Notes under the pieces: model-generated | The model's input: only the letters and a program-made list of their open reading frames with translations | Told to the model about the DNA's origin: nothing | The model's database searches: none | Made by a program: the position numbers and the translations under genes | Assembly: GCA_025997475.1 (NCBI GenBank) | Contig: BNUQ01000019.1 | Span: 1 to 33,235, forward strand | Origin: Planctomycetales bacterium | GTDB taxonomy: Bacteria > Planctomycetota > SZUA-567 | Direction of reading: 5' to 3' | Length of the DNA stretch: 33,235 bases | Part shown: positions 15,107 to 22,870 of the stretch, piece by piece | Layout of the letters: each line of letters opens with the position of its first letter | Position numbering within the stretch: position 1 is the first letter of the stretch

Positions 15107-16915
15107 TCAGCCGGTAATGACTTTGACCAACTGCGCGGTGTAGGACTTTAACGACTGCGCCTGTCCCATCAGTTCTTCCGCCGCCGCCGCCGCGTTTTCG
15201 GCGCTCGACGAATTTTGCGTCGTCGATTGCTCAAAGTCCTTCATCGAACTTTCGATTTTCTCGATGTGTTCCGCCTGCGTATCCGTCGCCGCCGCGATGT
15301 CCGAGACCAGCCGCGAAATTTCCACCGAGTCGACTTCGATTTCCTTGAAACTCGTCCCTAATTTATCCGCGATTGACGCGCCGTTCTGCACGCGCCCGAC
15401 CGTATCCTCAATCAGTTCCGTCGTGTCCCGCGCCGCCTGCGCCGAACGCCCCGCCAAGTTGCGCACTTCCTCGGCGACGACCGCGAAGCCCTTGCCCGCC
15501 TCGCCCGCGCGCGCCGCCTCGACCGCCGCGTTCAACGCCAACAAATTGGTCTGGAACGCAATCGATTCAATCGTCTTGATGATGCGTCCGATTTTTTCCG
15601 ACGATTCGCTGATGCCGTTCATCGCCCCCGCCATTTCGTTGACCGCGCCCGCGCCTTCTTCAATCGTCTTGGTGTTCTTTATCGTCGCCTCGTTGGTTTT
15701 GGTCGCGTCGGTCGCGTTTTGGCGGGTGTTTTTCGCCACTTCCTTCAACGAGTCGACGGTGTTCTGCACCGCCGAGGATTGCTCGACGACGACCTCCGCC
15801 AGCGAGGTCGAGGTGTTGGCAATCATTTCCGACGCGGTCGTAACCTGCTCGGAGCCCACGCGCATCAATTCCGCGATTTTGATGATGGAGTTCGCGATGT
15901 AACCGGCGATAAACAACGCCAACGACACGCCAATCACCAACGAGGCAATCGCGGCGACAAGCGCCACTTTGATGCTCCATTCCGCGTCGGCGTCGGTTTC
16001 TTCCGCCCCGTTTTTAACGTTGCCGAGCGTGGCCGCAAGCAACTCGCCGCTTTTGGTGGTGATGTCGCGATAATAGCCGACGCGGCCGGCGGCGAGCGCA
16101 TCGGCTTGTTTTAATTTCGCGCCGACTTGCATAACGATTTTTTCCCAATCCTCAATGGTCTTAATCATCGCGTCGGCGCGGGTTTGCCAGACCGGCACCG
16201 CGGTCGTGGCGCGGGTGTTGCGGGCGAAAGCGAGCACGGTATCCATATTTTCACGCGCGCGTTTATACGCGGCTTCCCGGTCGGCGGCGTTGCCCACTCT
16301 TTCCGCGACCTCGGCGTTGCGTCGCGCGTCGCCGACTTTCCGCGACAACGCCAAGCCGGAAGCGTATCGGTCGAAACGGCGCGCCAGTTTGGCTTTGTCG
16401 CCGCTCTCGGTTTCTTCCGCCGCCAATTTACGAAAGTCGGCGCCGTAATAATCGGCGACGGCGACTTCCACCTTGTCGCCCGCCGCCGCGCGTTGCGCCG
16501 AGAGTTTGTCGGTTTCCACGATGACGTCGTGAATTTCGACGGAAATGCGCTTGTATTCCGCAATCGCGCGTTTGATGTCCGGCGTTTGCGCCGCGGTGTA
16601 GGGGAGATTTTCCGCTTGGGTCGCGAGTAATTTATCGATGTCGGCTTCGGTTTTTTCCACGTCGGCGATGGCCGCCATGCCGGCTTGATATAACGCTTCT
16701 TCGTGCGAGTATTGGTAGGCGCGGAAGTTGTAGCCGGCGACTAAAATCCCGCGGGTCAAGTTCGCCGCGTTCAGCGCTTGCGGCACGTAGGCGACGGACA
16801 ACCTATTCGAGACGTCGTTGACCGTCCGCGACGAATAGAGCATCACCAGCGCGAGCGTGACGGTCATCGCGACCAACACCAAAAAACTCAACACCAATTT
16901 CGCTTTGAGAGACAT
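15107..16915 (-). CDS. Methyl-accepting chemotaxis protein
   Basis: A 602-residue chemoreceptor. TM1 is at ~6-28 (LVLSFLVLVAMTVTLALVMLY). A long, mostly helical sensing domain follows (~30-310, HBM/four-helix-bundle type by pattern), then TM2 at ~314-340. The cytoplasmic signalling domain carries the conserved hairpin tip AFQTNLLALNAAVEAARAGE (~452-470) followed by GKGFAVVAEEVRNLA. TM2 is followed almost directly by VGSEQVTTASEMI, so the usual ~50-residue HAMP domain is absent or strongly shortened. The hairpin binds CheW and CheA; no other chemotaxis genes are in the window. ATG 16915 has AAGGAGT upstream on the minus strand. The C-terminus lacks the NWETF tether for CheR/CheB. It is transcribed divergently from the dikinase gene. 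Confidence 0.95.
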   Translation of the reverse strand: MSLKAKLVLSFLVLVAMTVTLALVMLYSSRTVNDVSNRLSVAYVPQALNAANLTRGILVAGYNFRAYQYSHEEALYQAGMAAIADVEKTEADIDKLLATQAENLPYTAAQTPDIKRAIAEYKRISVEIHDVIVETDKLSAQRAAAGDKVEVAVADYYGADFRKLAAEETESGDKAKLARRFDRYASGLALSRKVGDARRNAEVAERVGNAADREAAYKRARENMDTVLAFARNTRATTAVPVWQTRADAMIKTIEDWEKIVMQVGAKLKQADALAAGRVGYYRDITTKSGELLAATLGNVKNGAEETDADAEWSIKVALVAAIASLVIGVSLALFIAGYIANSIIKIAELMRVGSEQVTTASEMIANTSTSLAEVVVEQSSAVQNTVDSLKEVAKNTRQNATDATKTNEATIKNTKTIEEGAGAVNEMAGAMNGISESSEKIGRIIKTIESIAFQTNLLALNAAVEAARAGEAGKGFAVVAEEVRNLAGRSAQAARDTTELIEDTVGRVQNGASIADKLGTSFKEIEVDSVEISRLVSDIAAATDTQAEHIEKIESSMKDFEQSTTQNSSSAENAAAAAEELMGQAQSLKSYTAQLVKVITG

Positions 16916-17375
16916 ACTCCGACTCCTTAAAAGTTCCTTAAAAAATCCGCGTTCCGCGGGAAAAAGATAACCATAAAATCTTTAAACTACTTAATCGCTT
17001 GCTTAAAAATCTTTCCTTTTTTTTCTTTTCCGCACGGGTTAAATTTACGGGGGAGGGGGAAAAAGACAACGTTTTACCCGCAATTTTCACCAGAAAGACA
17101 AAAAAATTTGGCGGGCGGGAAAAGCGGGCGGCGGGCGCGGCGGCGGAAGTTTTTTAAGAGAGGGATTAAGGATTTTAAGCGAGTTAAGTTTTTTAAGAAT
17201 CTTAAGATTCTTAAAAAACTTAAAATTCTTACCCCCCCCTTAACTCCCCTTTATGCCGCGAAGCGGCGGGGCGGAAAACTTTGGTATTTCTCCGAACAAC
17301 TCTATTAAATTTTCCGGCGCTTCCGCTTATACTGCCGTTTTCCCGCCCGACTGCCAACACCGGAGACGACTATCC
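16916..17375. other. 460-bp AT-rich divergent intergenic region
   Basis: Separates the chemoreceptor (-) from the dikinase (+). It contains A/T-rich runs, a CCGCG-TT-CCGCGG hairpin (16947-16960) whose minus-strand version is followed by a T-run in the chemoreceptor leader, purine-rich GGGAGGGGGAAAAAG, the 40-bp palindrome at 17184, and a possible -10 TATACT near 17330 for the dikinase gene. I see no gene or structured RNA family in it. Confidence 0.5.
17184..17223. repeat. Perfect 40-bp palindrome
   Basis: TTAAGTTTTTTAAGAATC plus its exact inverted half, centred on CTTAAG. Every one of the 20 base pairs matches. It is composed of TTAAG-like steps and is embedded in a region with a similar TTAAG rhythm. 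It could be a dimer-binding operator, a cruciform or a terminator; the + strand lacks a clean T-run after it. Confidence 0.85.
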
Positions 17376-20300
17376 ATGGAAATCGCCATCGGCAATCAAA
17401 CGACCAAGTATTGCGCCGACGAACTCGCGCCGTTTGCGTATGCGTTGCAACACGACTTTGCCGCTTTCGAGTGGTTCGCCGACAACGGCGACGGGCGCGG
17501 CTGGACGTTTGCGCACTGTTTGCCGCCGCAACGCGCGTTCCTTAAAGCGATGTCCGACGCGGGCAAATTGCGCTTTTCCGTCCACGCCCGCTGGGACGCC
17601 GACCCGCGCGTCGCCGCCGGCGCGCTGGCGTTGCACGACGCCTGCCAGTTCGCCGAAGAAATCGCCGCCCCCGTCGTCGTCGCGCACCTCTGCCCCGAAA
17701 TCAACGACATTCCGGCGTTCGTCGCGGCAATCGTGCCGCTGGCGCAAAATTATCCCGCCGTCGCGCTCGCCGTCGAAAACACGCCGCAACATTCGCCCGC
17801 GCATTTTCAGAAATTTTTCAGCGAACTGGAAAAACACCCGCACGGCGCCGCGCTCGGTATGACGCTCGACCTCGGACACGCCAACTGCAACCCCTACACG
17901 CGCAACGACTATATGCGCTTCCTCAACGAGTTGCCGGTCAACGCGCGGATTTTCCACGTCCACGCGCACGAGAACTGGGGCGAAATCGATTCGCATTTGA
18001 CGCTGTTCACCGGACCGTCCGCCAAAGACGACCACGGCATTAAATTAGCGGTGCAATTTCTCGCGCAAAAGAATTTTTCCGGCAGTGTGATTTTAGAACA
18101 ATTCCCGCAACCGCCCGACCAACTCGACCGCGCCTTTGTCCGCTTAAAGAATTTTTTCCGCGAACGGGCGACCGTCCGCGACGCGCATAACGACGCGACG
18201 ACTTTCACGGCTTACGTTAATGCGGCGAGCGCCGTAGGCAGTGCGCAATCGGCAGTGGGCAGTGGCGGAAATTCGCCCGTCTTCGCCGCGCCAACCGCCG
18301 TGCTACCGTCCGCCCCGCCCGCTTCGCCCACTTCGTCCGCTTCGACAACCACGTTGTCCGATAGCGACAATAATAATAAGACGCCGACGCCTCCCGCCGC
18401 GCCGCGTGAGGAAATTAGCGCCCCCGTAAATAACGCGCCGACCAGCGACGCAAGCGCAAGCGGCGCCAGCGAGCAAAAAGTAATCGCCGCGTTGCCGGAG
18501 AGCGATTTTCTCCGCGCCATCGTGGCGGCGATGGGACGCCACACCAGTTGGCGCACGCGCTTGCAATGGGTGCGCGACACGCTCGGCGGCGACGCCAAAC
18601 CGACGGTCGAAAACTTGGCGTTGCTCGCGGCGCTGTTGCGCTATCTCGCCACCGGCGCGTTGAAGTGCGTCGAGGACGGCGGGCATTATCGCCCCAATCA
18701 TCACGCGCAAGCCGGCATTGAAATTGAGGACGCGCTCGAGGCGCTCGACGCGCCCGCGTGGCTGAAACGCCGGATTTATCCGTTTCTGCCGTCGCACGCC
18801 GCGGCGTTCGCGGTCAAAGAACCGCTGACGCGCATCCGCGACATCGCCCACCGCAACGACATTCCGTCGGAGATGAAGCAACGCATCAAACATAATTTGC
18901 AAAACAAACTGCACCGCTCGGCGGGACCGGAGGACTTGCAAACGGCGCAGGAAATCTTGACGGCGATTACCGCGCCGGGCGCCGATTATGCGGCGAGTTT
19001 CGTCAACGAGTTCAAAGTGTTTTTCGGCGAGTTGCGCGATTTTTTCAACGTGCCGGATTTATCCACCCATTTACGCGCCGCCGCGCAAAAAGTTCCGGCG
19101 CTCGCCGGCGCCGCCGCCGAATTTTATCACGACAATCGTCCGGCATTGGCGCAAGCCGTCGCGGCGGTGGCGTTGCGCGAGCAACTCGCCGACGCGCTCA
19201 AACGGGTCGAAAAAGCCGACCGACAGACCTTGCGAATGGCGGATTTCGATTTGGAAAATTTGGTCTTCGCGCGGTTGAGCGAATTTTTCAATCACGCGAC
19301 GGCGCTCTCCGCCGACTGGTTCGGCGCGACGCGGGCGGCAATCGTCAACGCGGCGCTGAGCGAAGACGACCAGCCGGATTTGCAATGCGTGGCGGCGGAA
19401 ATCGAAGCGTGGCGGAAAAATTTCGACGCCGGACAACCGCTTGCCGCGGCGCGGTTGCTCGCGACGTTAAACCGTTTGTTGCGGAGTTGCGCGACCGCGC
19501 AGGAAAAATTATACGCGACGTTTTTACCGGCGGCGACCGCGCTCGGACGCGCGTTAAACCTCGACGACCACGCGATTGCGACCTTTACCGAAGGCGCGCT
19601 TCGCGCCGGCGTGTTGTTTCAACCGGCGAAAGCCGCCGAACTCGCGCTCCCGCATTTGCGGGAAATTTTACATTTGCCGGCGTGGGAAATTATCGCCGCC
19701 GGCGAGGCGAGCGGCAAATTGCGCGCCGCGAAAACGCTCGCCGCCATTCCGTTAAATAATGAAGACGTCATCGCGCGGCTCGACTTCGCCGAGGGCGACG
19801 AGGAAATTCCGCGCCATATTCGCGGCGTCATTTTGGCGGCGCCGCTCCCGCAATTGTCGCATTTGGCAATCCGCGCTCGTCAGCAGGGCGTGCCGTTTAT
19901 CACCGCCGAGGACGCGGGCGTTTTCGCGCAACTAACGGCGCTCGACGGCAAAACGGTCGCGCTGTCCGCGACCGGACAAGGCGTAACCGTCAAAGAAGCC
20001 GCGACGACAACGGTGAAAGAAACCGCCGTCGTCGCGGCGACGCCGGCGAGAATCGAATGGGCGCGCGACCTTCGTTTGTTGACGGCGGCGGAAATCACGC
20101 GGGAAAACAGCGGCGCGAAAGCGGCGAATTGCGCGCGTCTGCAAACGGCGGTGAAAAAAATCGCCGGCGTGGCGGCGCCGGCGACCTTTGCCATTCCGTT
20201 CGGCGTGATGGAAAATTGTCTGCGCGACGCCGGCACGCTCACGGAATACCGGCATCTCTCGCAATCGCTCGCGATGCTCGGCGAAAAAGAAATCGAGGCG

Positions 20301-21053
20301 CGTCTGCCGGTGTTGCGGGAAATTATTTTGGATTTGCCGGATTTGCCGGACGCGGTCTTTGTGCCGTTGCTCGAACAATTCAGCGAAGACACGCGCTTCG
20401 CGGTGCGGTCAAGTTCCAACGGCGAGGACTTAAAAGAACTCGCGGGCGCGGGTTTGTATGACAGCGTTATCGGCGTCAAGGGCGAAGATTTACCGGCGAC
20501 GGTTCGGCGCGTCTGGGCGTCGTTGTGGACGAAACGCGCGGCGCTCAGCCGCCACTACGCGGGAATTCCGCACGCGGCGGTGGCGATGGCGGGGCTAATT
20601 CAGGAGGCGCTCACGCCGGACTATTGTTTCGTTTTACATTCCGCCGACCCGGTGTCGGGCGAGCGCGGGAAAGTCAGCGTCGAACTTGCCGTCGGCTTGG
20701 GCGAAACGTTGGCGTCGGCGCGTCAGCCCGGACGCCCGTATCGGTTGACGGTGCAAAACGGCGAGCCGCGCAACGGCGAACCGCGCAACGGCGAACCGCA
20801 ATTGTGGTCGTGCGCCGATTATTCGTTCGCCTTGCGCGTGGCGGAGGACAGCGCGTTGCGGCGGGAATTGGTGAATTACGCGCAGGTCGCGCTCTCCGCC
20901 AAAGACGGCAAACTGCTGACGCTGGCACAAAAATTAGGCGAAGTCGCGCTGACCGTCGAGGCGGAATTCGGCGAGCCGCAAGACCTCGAAGGCGTCGTCG
21001 CCGGTCATAAAATTTATTTAGTCCAAGCCAGACCGCAGGTAATTAAGAATTGA
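17376..21053 (+). CDS. TIM-barrel / phosphoglucan, water dikinase-like fusion protein
   Basis: A 1225-residue protein. Residues 1-270 form a xylose-isomerase-like (AP endonuclease 2) TIM barrel with plausible metal ligands Glu134 (VENTP), Asp165/His168 (LDLGHAN), His194/196/198 (HVHAHEN) and Glu241 (LEQF). Residues ~280-370 are a Ser/Pro/Ala linker. The rest resembles plant phosphoglucan, water dikinase: CVEDGGHYRPNHHA (~430), LTRIRDIAHRNDIP and KLHRSAGPEDL (~483-522), FTEGALRAG, and a phosphohistidine site LSHLAIRARQ with His829. The C-terminal nucleotide-binding domain has VRSSSNGEDL (Arg1011), AGAGLYDSV, VWASLWTKRA and GLGETLAS, and ends DLEGVV...IYLVQARPQ. Domain order (His, then ATP domain) is that of GWD/PWD, not PEP synthase. 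Dikinases move the beta-phosphate of ATP to glucosyl residues via phosphohistidine. No carbohydrate-binding module is visible. ATG 17376 follows GGAG at 17362-17365. The activity is inferred. Confidence 0.85.
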   Translation: MEIAIGNQTTKYCADELAPFAYALQHDFAAFEWFADNGDGRGWTFAHCLPPQRAFLKAMSDAGKLRFSVHARWDADPRVAAGALALHDACQFAEEIAAPVVVAHLCPEINDIPAFVAAIVPLAQNYPAVALAVENTPQHSPAHFQKFFSELEKHPHGAALGMTLDLGHANCNPYTRNDYMRFLNELPVNARIFHVHAHENWGEIDSHLTLFTGPSAKDDHGIKLAVQFLAQKNFSGSVILEQFPQPPDQLDRAFVRLKNFFRERATVRDAHNDATTFTAYVNAASAVGSAQSAVGSGGNSPVFAAPTAVLPSAPPASPTSSASTTTLSDSDNNNKTPTPPAAPREEISAPVNNAPTSDASASGASEQKVIAALPESDFLRAIVAAMGRHTSWRTRLQWVRDTLGGDAKPTVENLALLAALLRYLATGALKCVEDGGHYRPNHHAQAGIEIEDALEALDAPAWLKRRIYPFLPSHAAAFAVKEPLTRIRDIAHRNDIPSEMKQRIKHNLQNKLHRSAGPEDLQTAQEILTAITAPGADYAASFVNEFKVFFGELRDFFNVPDLSTHLRAAAQKVPALAGAAAEFYHDNRPALAQAVAAVALREQLADALKRVEKADRQTLRMADFDLENLVFARLSEFFNHATALSADWFGATRAAIVNAALSEDDQPDLQCVAAEIEAWRKNFDAGQPLAAARLLATLNRLLRSCATAQEKLYATFLPAATALGRALNLDDHAIATFTEGALRAGVLFQPAKAAELALPHLREILHLPAWEIIAAGEASGKLRAAKTLAAIPLNNEDVIARLDFAEGDEEIPRHIRGVILAAPLPQLSHLAIRARQQGVPFITAEDAGVFAQLTALDGKTVALSATGQGVTVKEAATTTVKETAVVAATPARIEWARDLRLLTAAEITRENSGAKAANCARLQTAVKKIAGVAAPATFAIPFGVMENCLRDAGTLTEYRHLSQSLAMLGEKEIEARLPVLREIILDLPDLPDAVFVPLLEQFSEDTRFAVRSSSNGEDLKELAGAGLYDSVIGVKGEDLPATVRRVWASLWTKRAALSRHYAGIPHAAVAMAGLIQEALTPDYCFVLHSADPVSGERGKVSVELAVGLGETLASARQPGRPYRLTVQNGEPRNGEPRNGEPQLWSCADYSFALRVAEDSALRRELVNYAQVALSAKDGKLLTLAQKLGEVALTVEAEFGEPQDLEGVVAGHKIYLVQARPQVIKN
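18229..18268 (+). repeat. Heptad array captured inside the dikinase coding region
   Basis: Units of about GCAGTGG with 7-nt period (GCCGTAG, GCAGTGC, GCAATCG, GCAGTGG, GCAGTGG) encode AVGSAQSAVGSGG at the start of the linker. It is the same kind of array otherwise found between genes. Confidence 0.7.
20757..20801 (+). repeat. 15-bp coding minisatellite (NGEPR repeats)
   Basis: Three tandem copies of AACGGCGARCCGCRC encode NGEPRNGEPRNGEPQ in the nucleotide-binding domain of the dikinase, after the GLGETLAS...PYRLTV segment, probably in a surface loop. Confidence 0.85.
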
Positions 21054-21087
21054 GAACTCGTGTTACGCGAATGATTGTTTTGATAAT

Positions 21088-21248
21088 AGACCTGTTCGAT
21101 AACCAAGAACGAGCAAATTTTCGGGTCTAATTTTCCGTCCCGCCAGGAAAAATGACGAAGTAATACCGAGAGTATTGCAAGGAATTTTGACGTAGCGGGA
21201 CGAAAAATTAACCGAAAAGATGCCGCGAATTGGTTGTCGAACAGGTCT
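21088..21248 (-). mobile_element. 161-bp TIR element (MITE), copy 2
   Basis: The length is exactly 161 bp, with ends AGACCTGTTCGATAACCAAG and its inverse, in reverse orientation relative to copy 1. AAT lies on both sides (21085-21087, 21249-21251). It is inserted between the dikinase and thiC genes and separates thiC from any upstream signal. Confidence 0.9.
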
Positions 21249-21259
21249 AATTGTTCCGC

Positions 21260-21294
21260 ATTCTTAATTCTTAATTTTTAATTCTTAATTGTCT
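21260..21294. repeat. Heptad-period array (ATTCTTA units)
   Basis: Four ATTCTTA/ATTTTTA units and a diverged fifth end immediately before the TTTGGAG ribosome site of thiC. Together with the element at 21088 this makes up most of the 253-bp gap; no TPP riboswitch is recognisable there. Confidence 0.65.
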
Positions 21295-21306
21295 TTGGAG
21301 ACCGTA

Positions 21307-22587
21307 ATGCTCTTAATGGAAATCGCGAAAAGCGGCAAAACCGACCCGCGCTTGCAGGCGGCGGCGGACGCGGAAAATATCGACATTGATTTATTGCGCC
21401 GGAATATCGCCGCCGGCAAGTGGGTCGTGCCGTGGGCAAGCCACGATTTCCCGCGCGATAAACCGTGCGCGGTCGGCGACGGCTTGTCCTGCAAAGTCAA
21501 CGCCAATTTCGGTACTTCCCCCGACCGCGGCGACCTTGACGGCGAGTTGGAAAAAATGCGCGTCGCCGTCGCCGCCGGCGCCGACGCGGTGATGGATTTA
21601 TCCACCGGCGGCGACCTCCGCGCCATTCGCCGACAAGTCCGCGCCGAATGCCGCGTCGCGCTCGGCTCGGTGCCGATGTATGAAGCCGGTCATCTCGCGC
21701 TCGCCCGCGGCGAAACCTTCCGCCAAATGACCGCCGCCGATATGCTAAAAGCGGTCGAACTGCACGTCCAAGATAAAGTTGACTTCATCACCGTCCACTG
21801 CGGCATCACGCGCCGCGCCGCGCTGTGGTTGCGCGAACATCCGCGCCTCGCCGGCGTCGTCAGCCGCGGCGGGTCGTTGTTGGCGCGCTGGATGTTGGTC
21901 AACGAGCGGGAAAATCCGCTGTATGAGCGTTTCGACGAAGTGATTGATATGTGTCGCGCGACCGACTGCGTGTTGTCGCTCGGCGACGCCCTGCGCCCCG
22001 GCGCGTTAGCCGACGCCGGCGACCGCGCCCAAGTCGAAGAACTCTACACGCTCGGCGAACTCGCCGAACGGGCGCGACAGAAAAACGTGCAGGTCATCAT
22101 CGAAGGACCCGGGCACGTTCCTTACCATCAAATCGTCGCGCAGATGCAAATGGAAAAAGTCGCCTGCGGCGGCGCGCCGTTTTACGTGTTGGGACCGCTC
22201 GTTACCGACCTTGCCGCCGGTTACGACCATATCGCCGGCGCCATCGGCGGGACGCTCGCGGCGACGGCGGGCGCGAATTTTTTATGTTACGTTACGCCGG
22301 CGGAACATTTGCGCCTGCCGGAAGCGCGCGACGTGCACGAGGGCGTGATTGCGGCGCGGATTGCGGCGCACGCCGCCGATATCGCCAACGGCCTCCCCGG
22401 CGCGCGCGACCGCGACGACGCGATGAGCCGCGCCCGCAAAGCCGGCGACTGGGAAAAAATGTTCGCGCTGGCGCTCGACCCGGAAACGGCGCGGCGCTCG
22501 CACGAGTCCGCGTTACCGCAAAAAGACGACAAGGTCTGCACGATGTGCGGCGAATTCTGCGCGATGAAAGGCGAGGAGTGCTTGTGA
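21307..22587 (+). CDS. thiC: Phosphomethylpyrimidine synthase ThiC (or a ThiC-like paralogue)
   Basis: A 426-residue radical-SAM enzyme that converts aminoimidazole ribotide to the HMP-phosphate moiety of thiamine. Recognisable segments are KVNANFGTSPD, GADAVMDLSTGGDL, VPMYEA, DFITVHCGITRRA, SRGGSLLARWML, GDALRPGALADAGDRAQ, EGPGHVPYHQI, GPLVTDLAAGYDHI, and the C-terminal cluster motif CTMCGEFCAMK, which binds a 4Fe-4S cluster. The spacing here is C-x2-C-x3-C, one residue shorter than in the E. coli-type enzyme. The protein lacks the long N-terminal domain of aerobic ThiC, as in anaerobes. The related 5-hydroxybenzimidazole synthase (BzaF) cannot be excluded by eye. ATG 21307 is preceded by TTTGGAG at 21294-21300; the TTG at 21289 lies in a repeat array. 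Confidence 0.9.
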   Translation: MLLMEIAKSGKTDPRLQAAADAENIDIDLLRRNIAAGKWVVPWASHDFPRDKPCAVGDGLSCKVNANFGTSPDRGDLDGELEKMRVAVAAGADAVMDLSTGGDLRAIRRQVRAECRVALGSVPMYEAGHLALARGETFRQMTAADMLKAVELHVQDKVDFITVHCGITRRAALWLREHPRLAGVVSRGGSLLARWMLVNERENPLYERFDEVIDMCRATDCVLSLGDALRPGALADAGDRAQVEELYTLGELAERARQKNVQVIIEGPGHVPYHQIVAQMQMEKVACGGAPFYVLGPLVTDLAAGYDHIAGAIGGTLAATAGANFLCYVTPAEHLRLPEARDVHEGVIAARIAAHAADIANGLPGARDRDDAMSRARKAGDWEKMFALALDPETARRSHESALPQKDDKVCTMCGEFCAMKGEECL

Positions 22588-22619
22588 GGCAATCAACCGT
22601 TATGGTCGTTTAACTTAAT

Positions 22620-22780
22620 AGACCTGTTCGACAACCAATTCGCGGCATCTTTTCGGCTAATTTTCCGTTCCGCCGCGTCAAAATTCCTGGCAATACGCTC
22701 GGTATTGCTTCGTCATTTCTCCTTGCGGAACGAAAAATTATGCCCGAAAATCTGCTCGTTCTCGGTTATCGAACAGGTCT
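22620..22780 (+). mobile_element. 161-bp TIR element (MITE), copy 3
   Basis: Same orientation and length as copy 1, ends AGACCTGTTCGACAACC and GGTTATCGAACAGGTCT, with AAT on both sides (22617-22619, 22781-22783). It lies between thiC and aroB; the rest of this 283-bp gap is AT-rich and shows nothing else. Confidence 0.9.
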
Positions 22781-22870
22781 AATAATTGAACTAAATTTTA
22801 CTTAGTCGATGACGACCAATTCGCGTAACGTGTTTTAATTTGTAATTTTTAATTACGGGGAGATTAAGCG

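Noticed and set aside
21054..21306. Possible TPP or cobalamin riboswitch upstream of thiC
   Set aside because: The region is accounted for by the MITE, a heptad array and short AT-rich DNA; no riboswitch core is recognisable.
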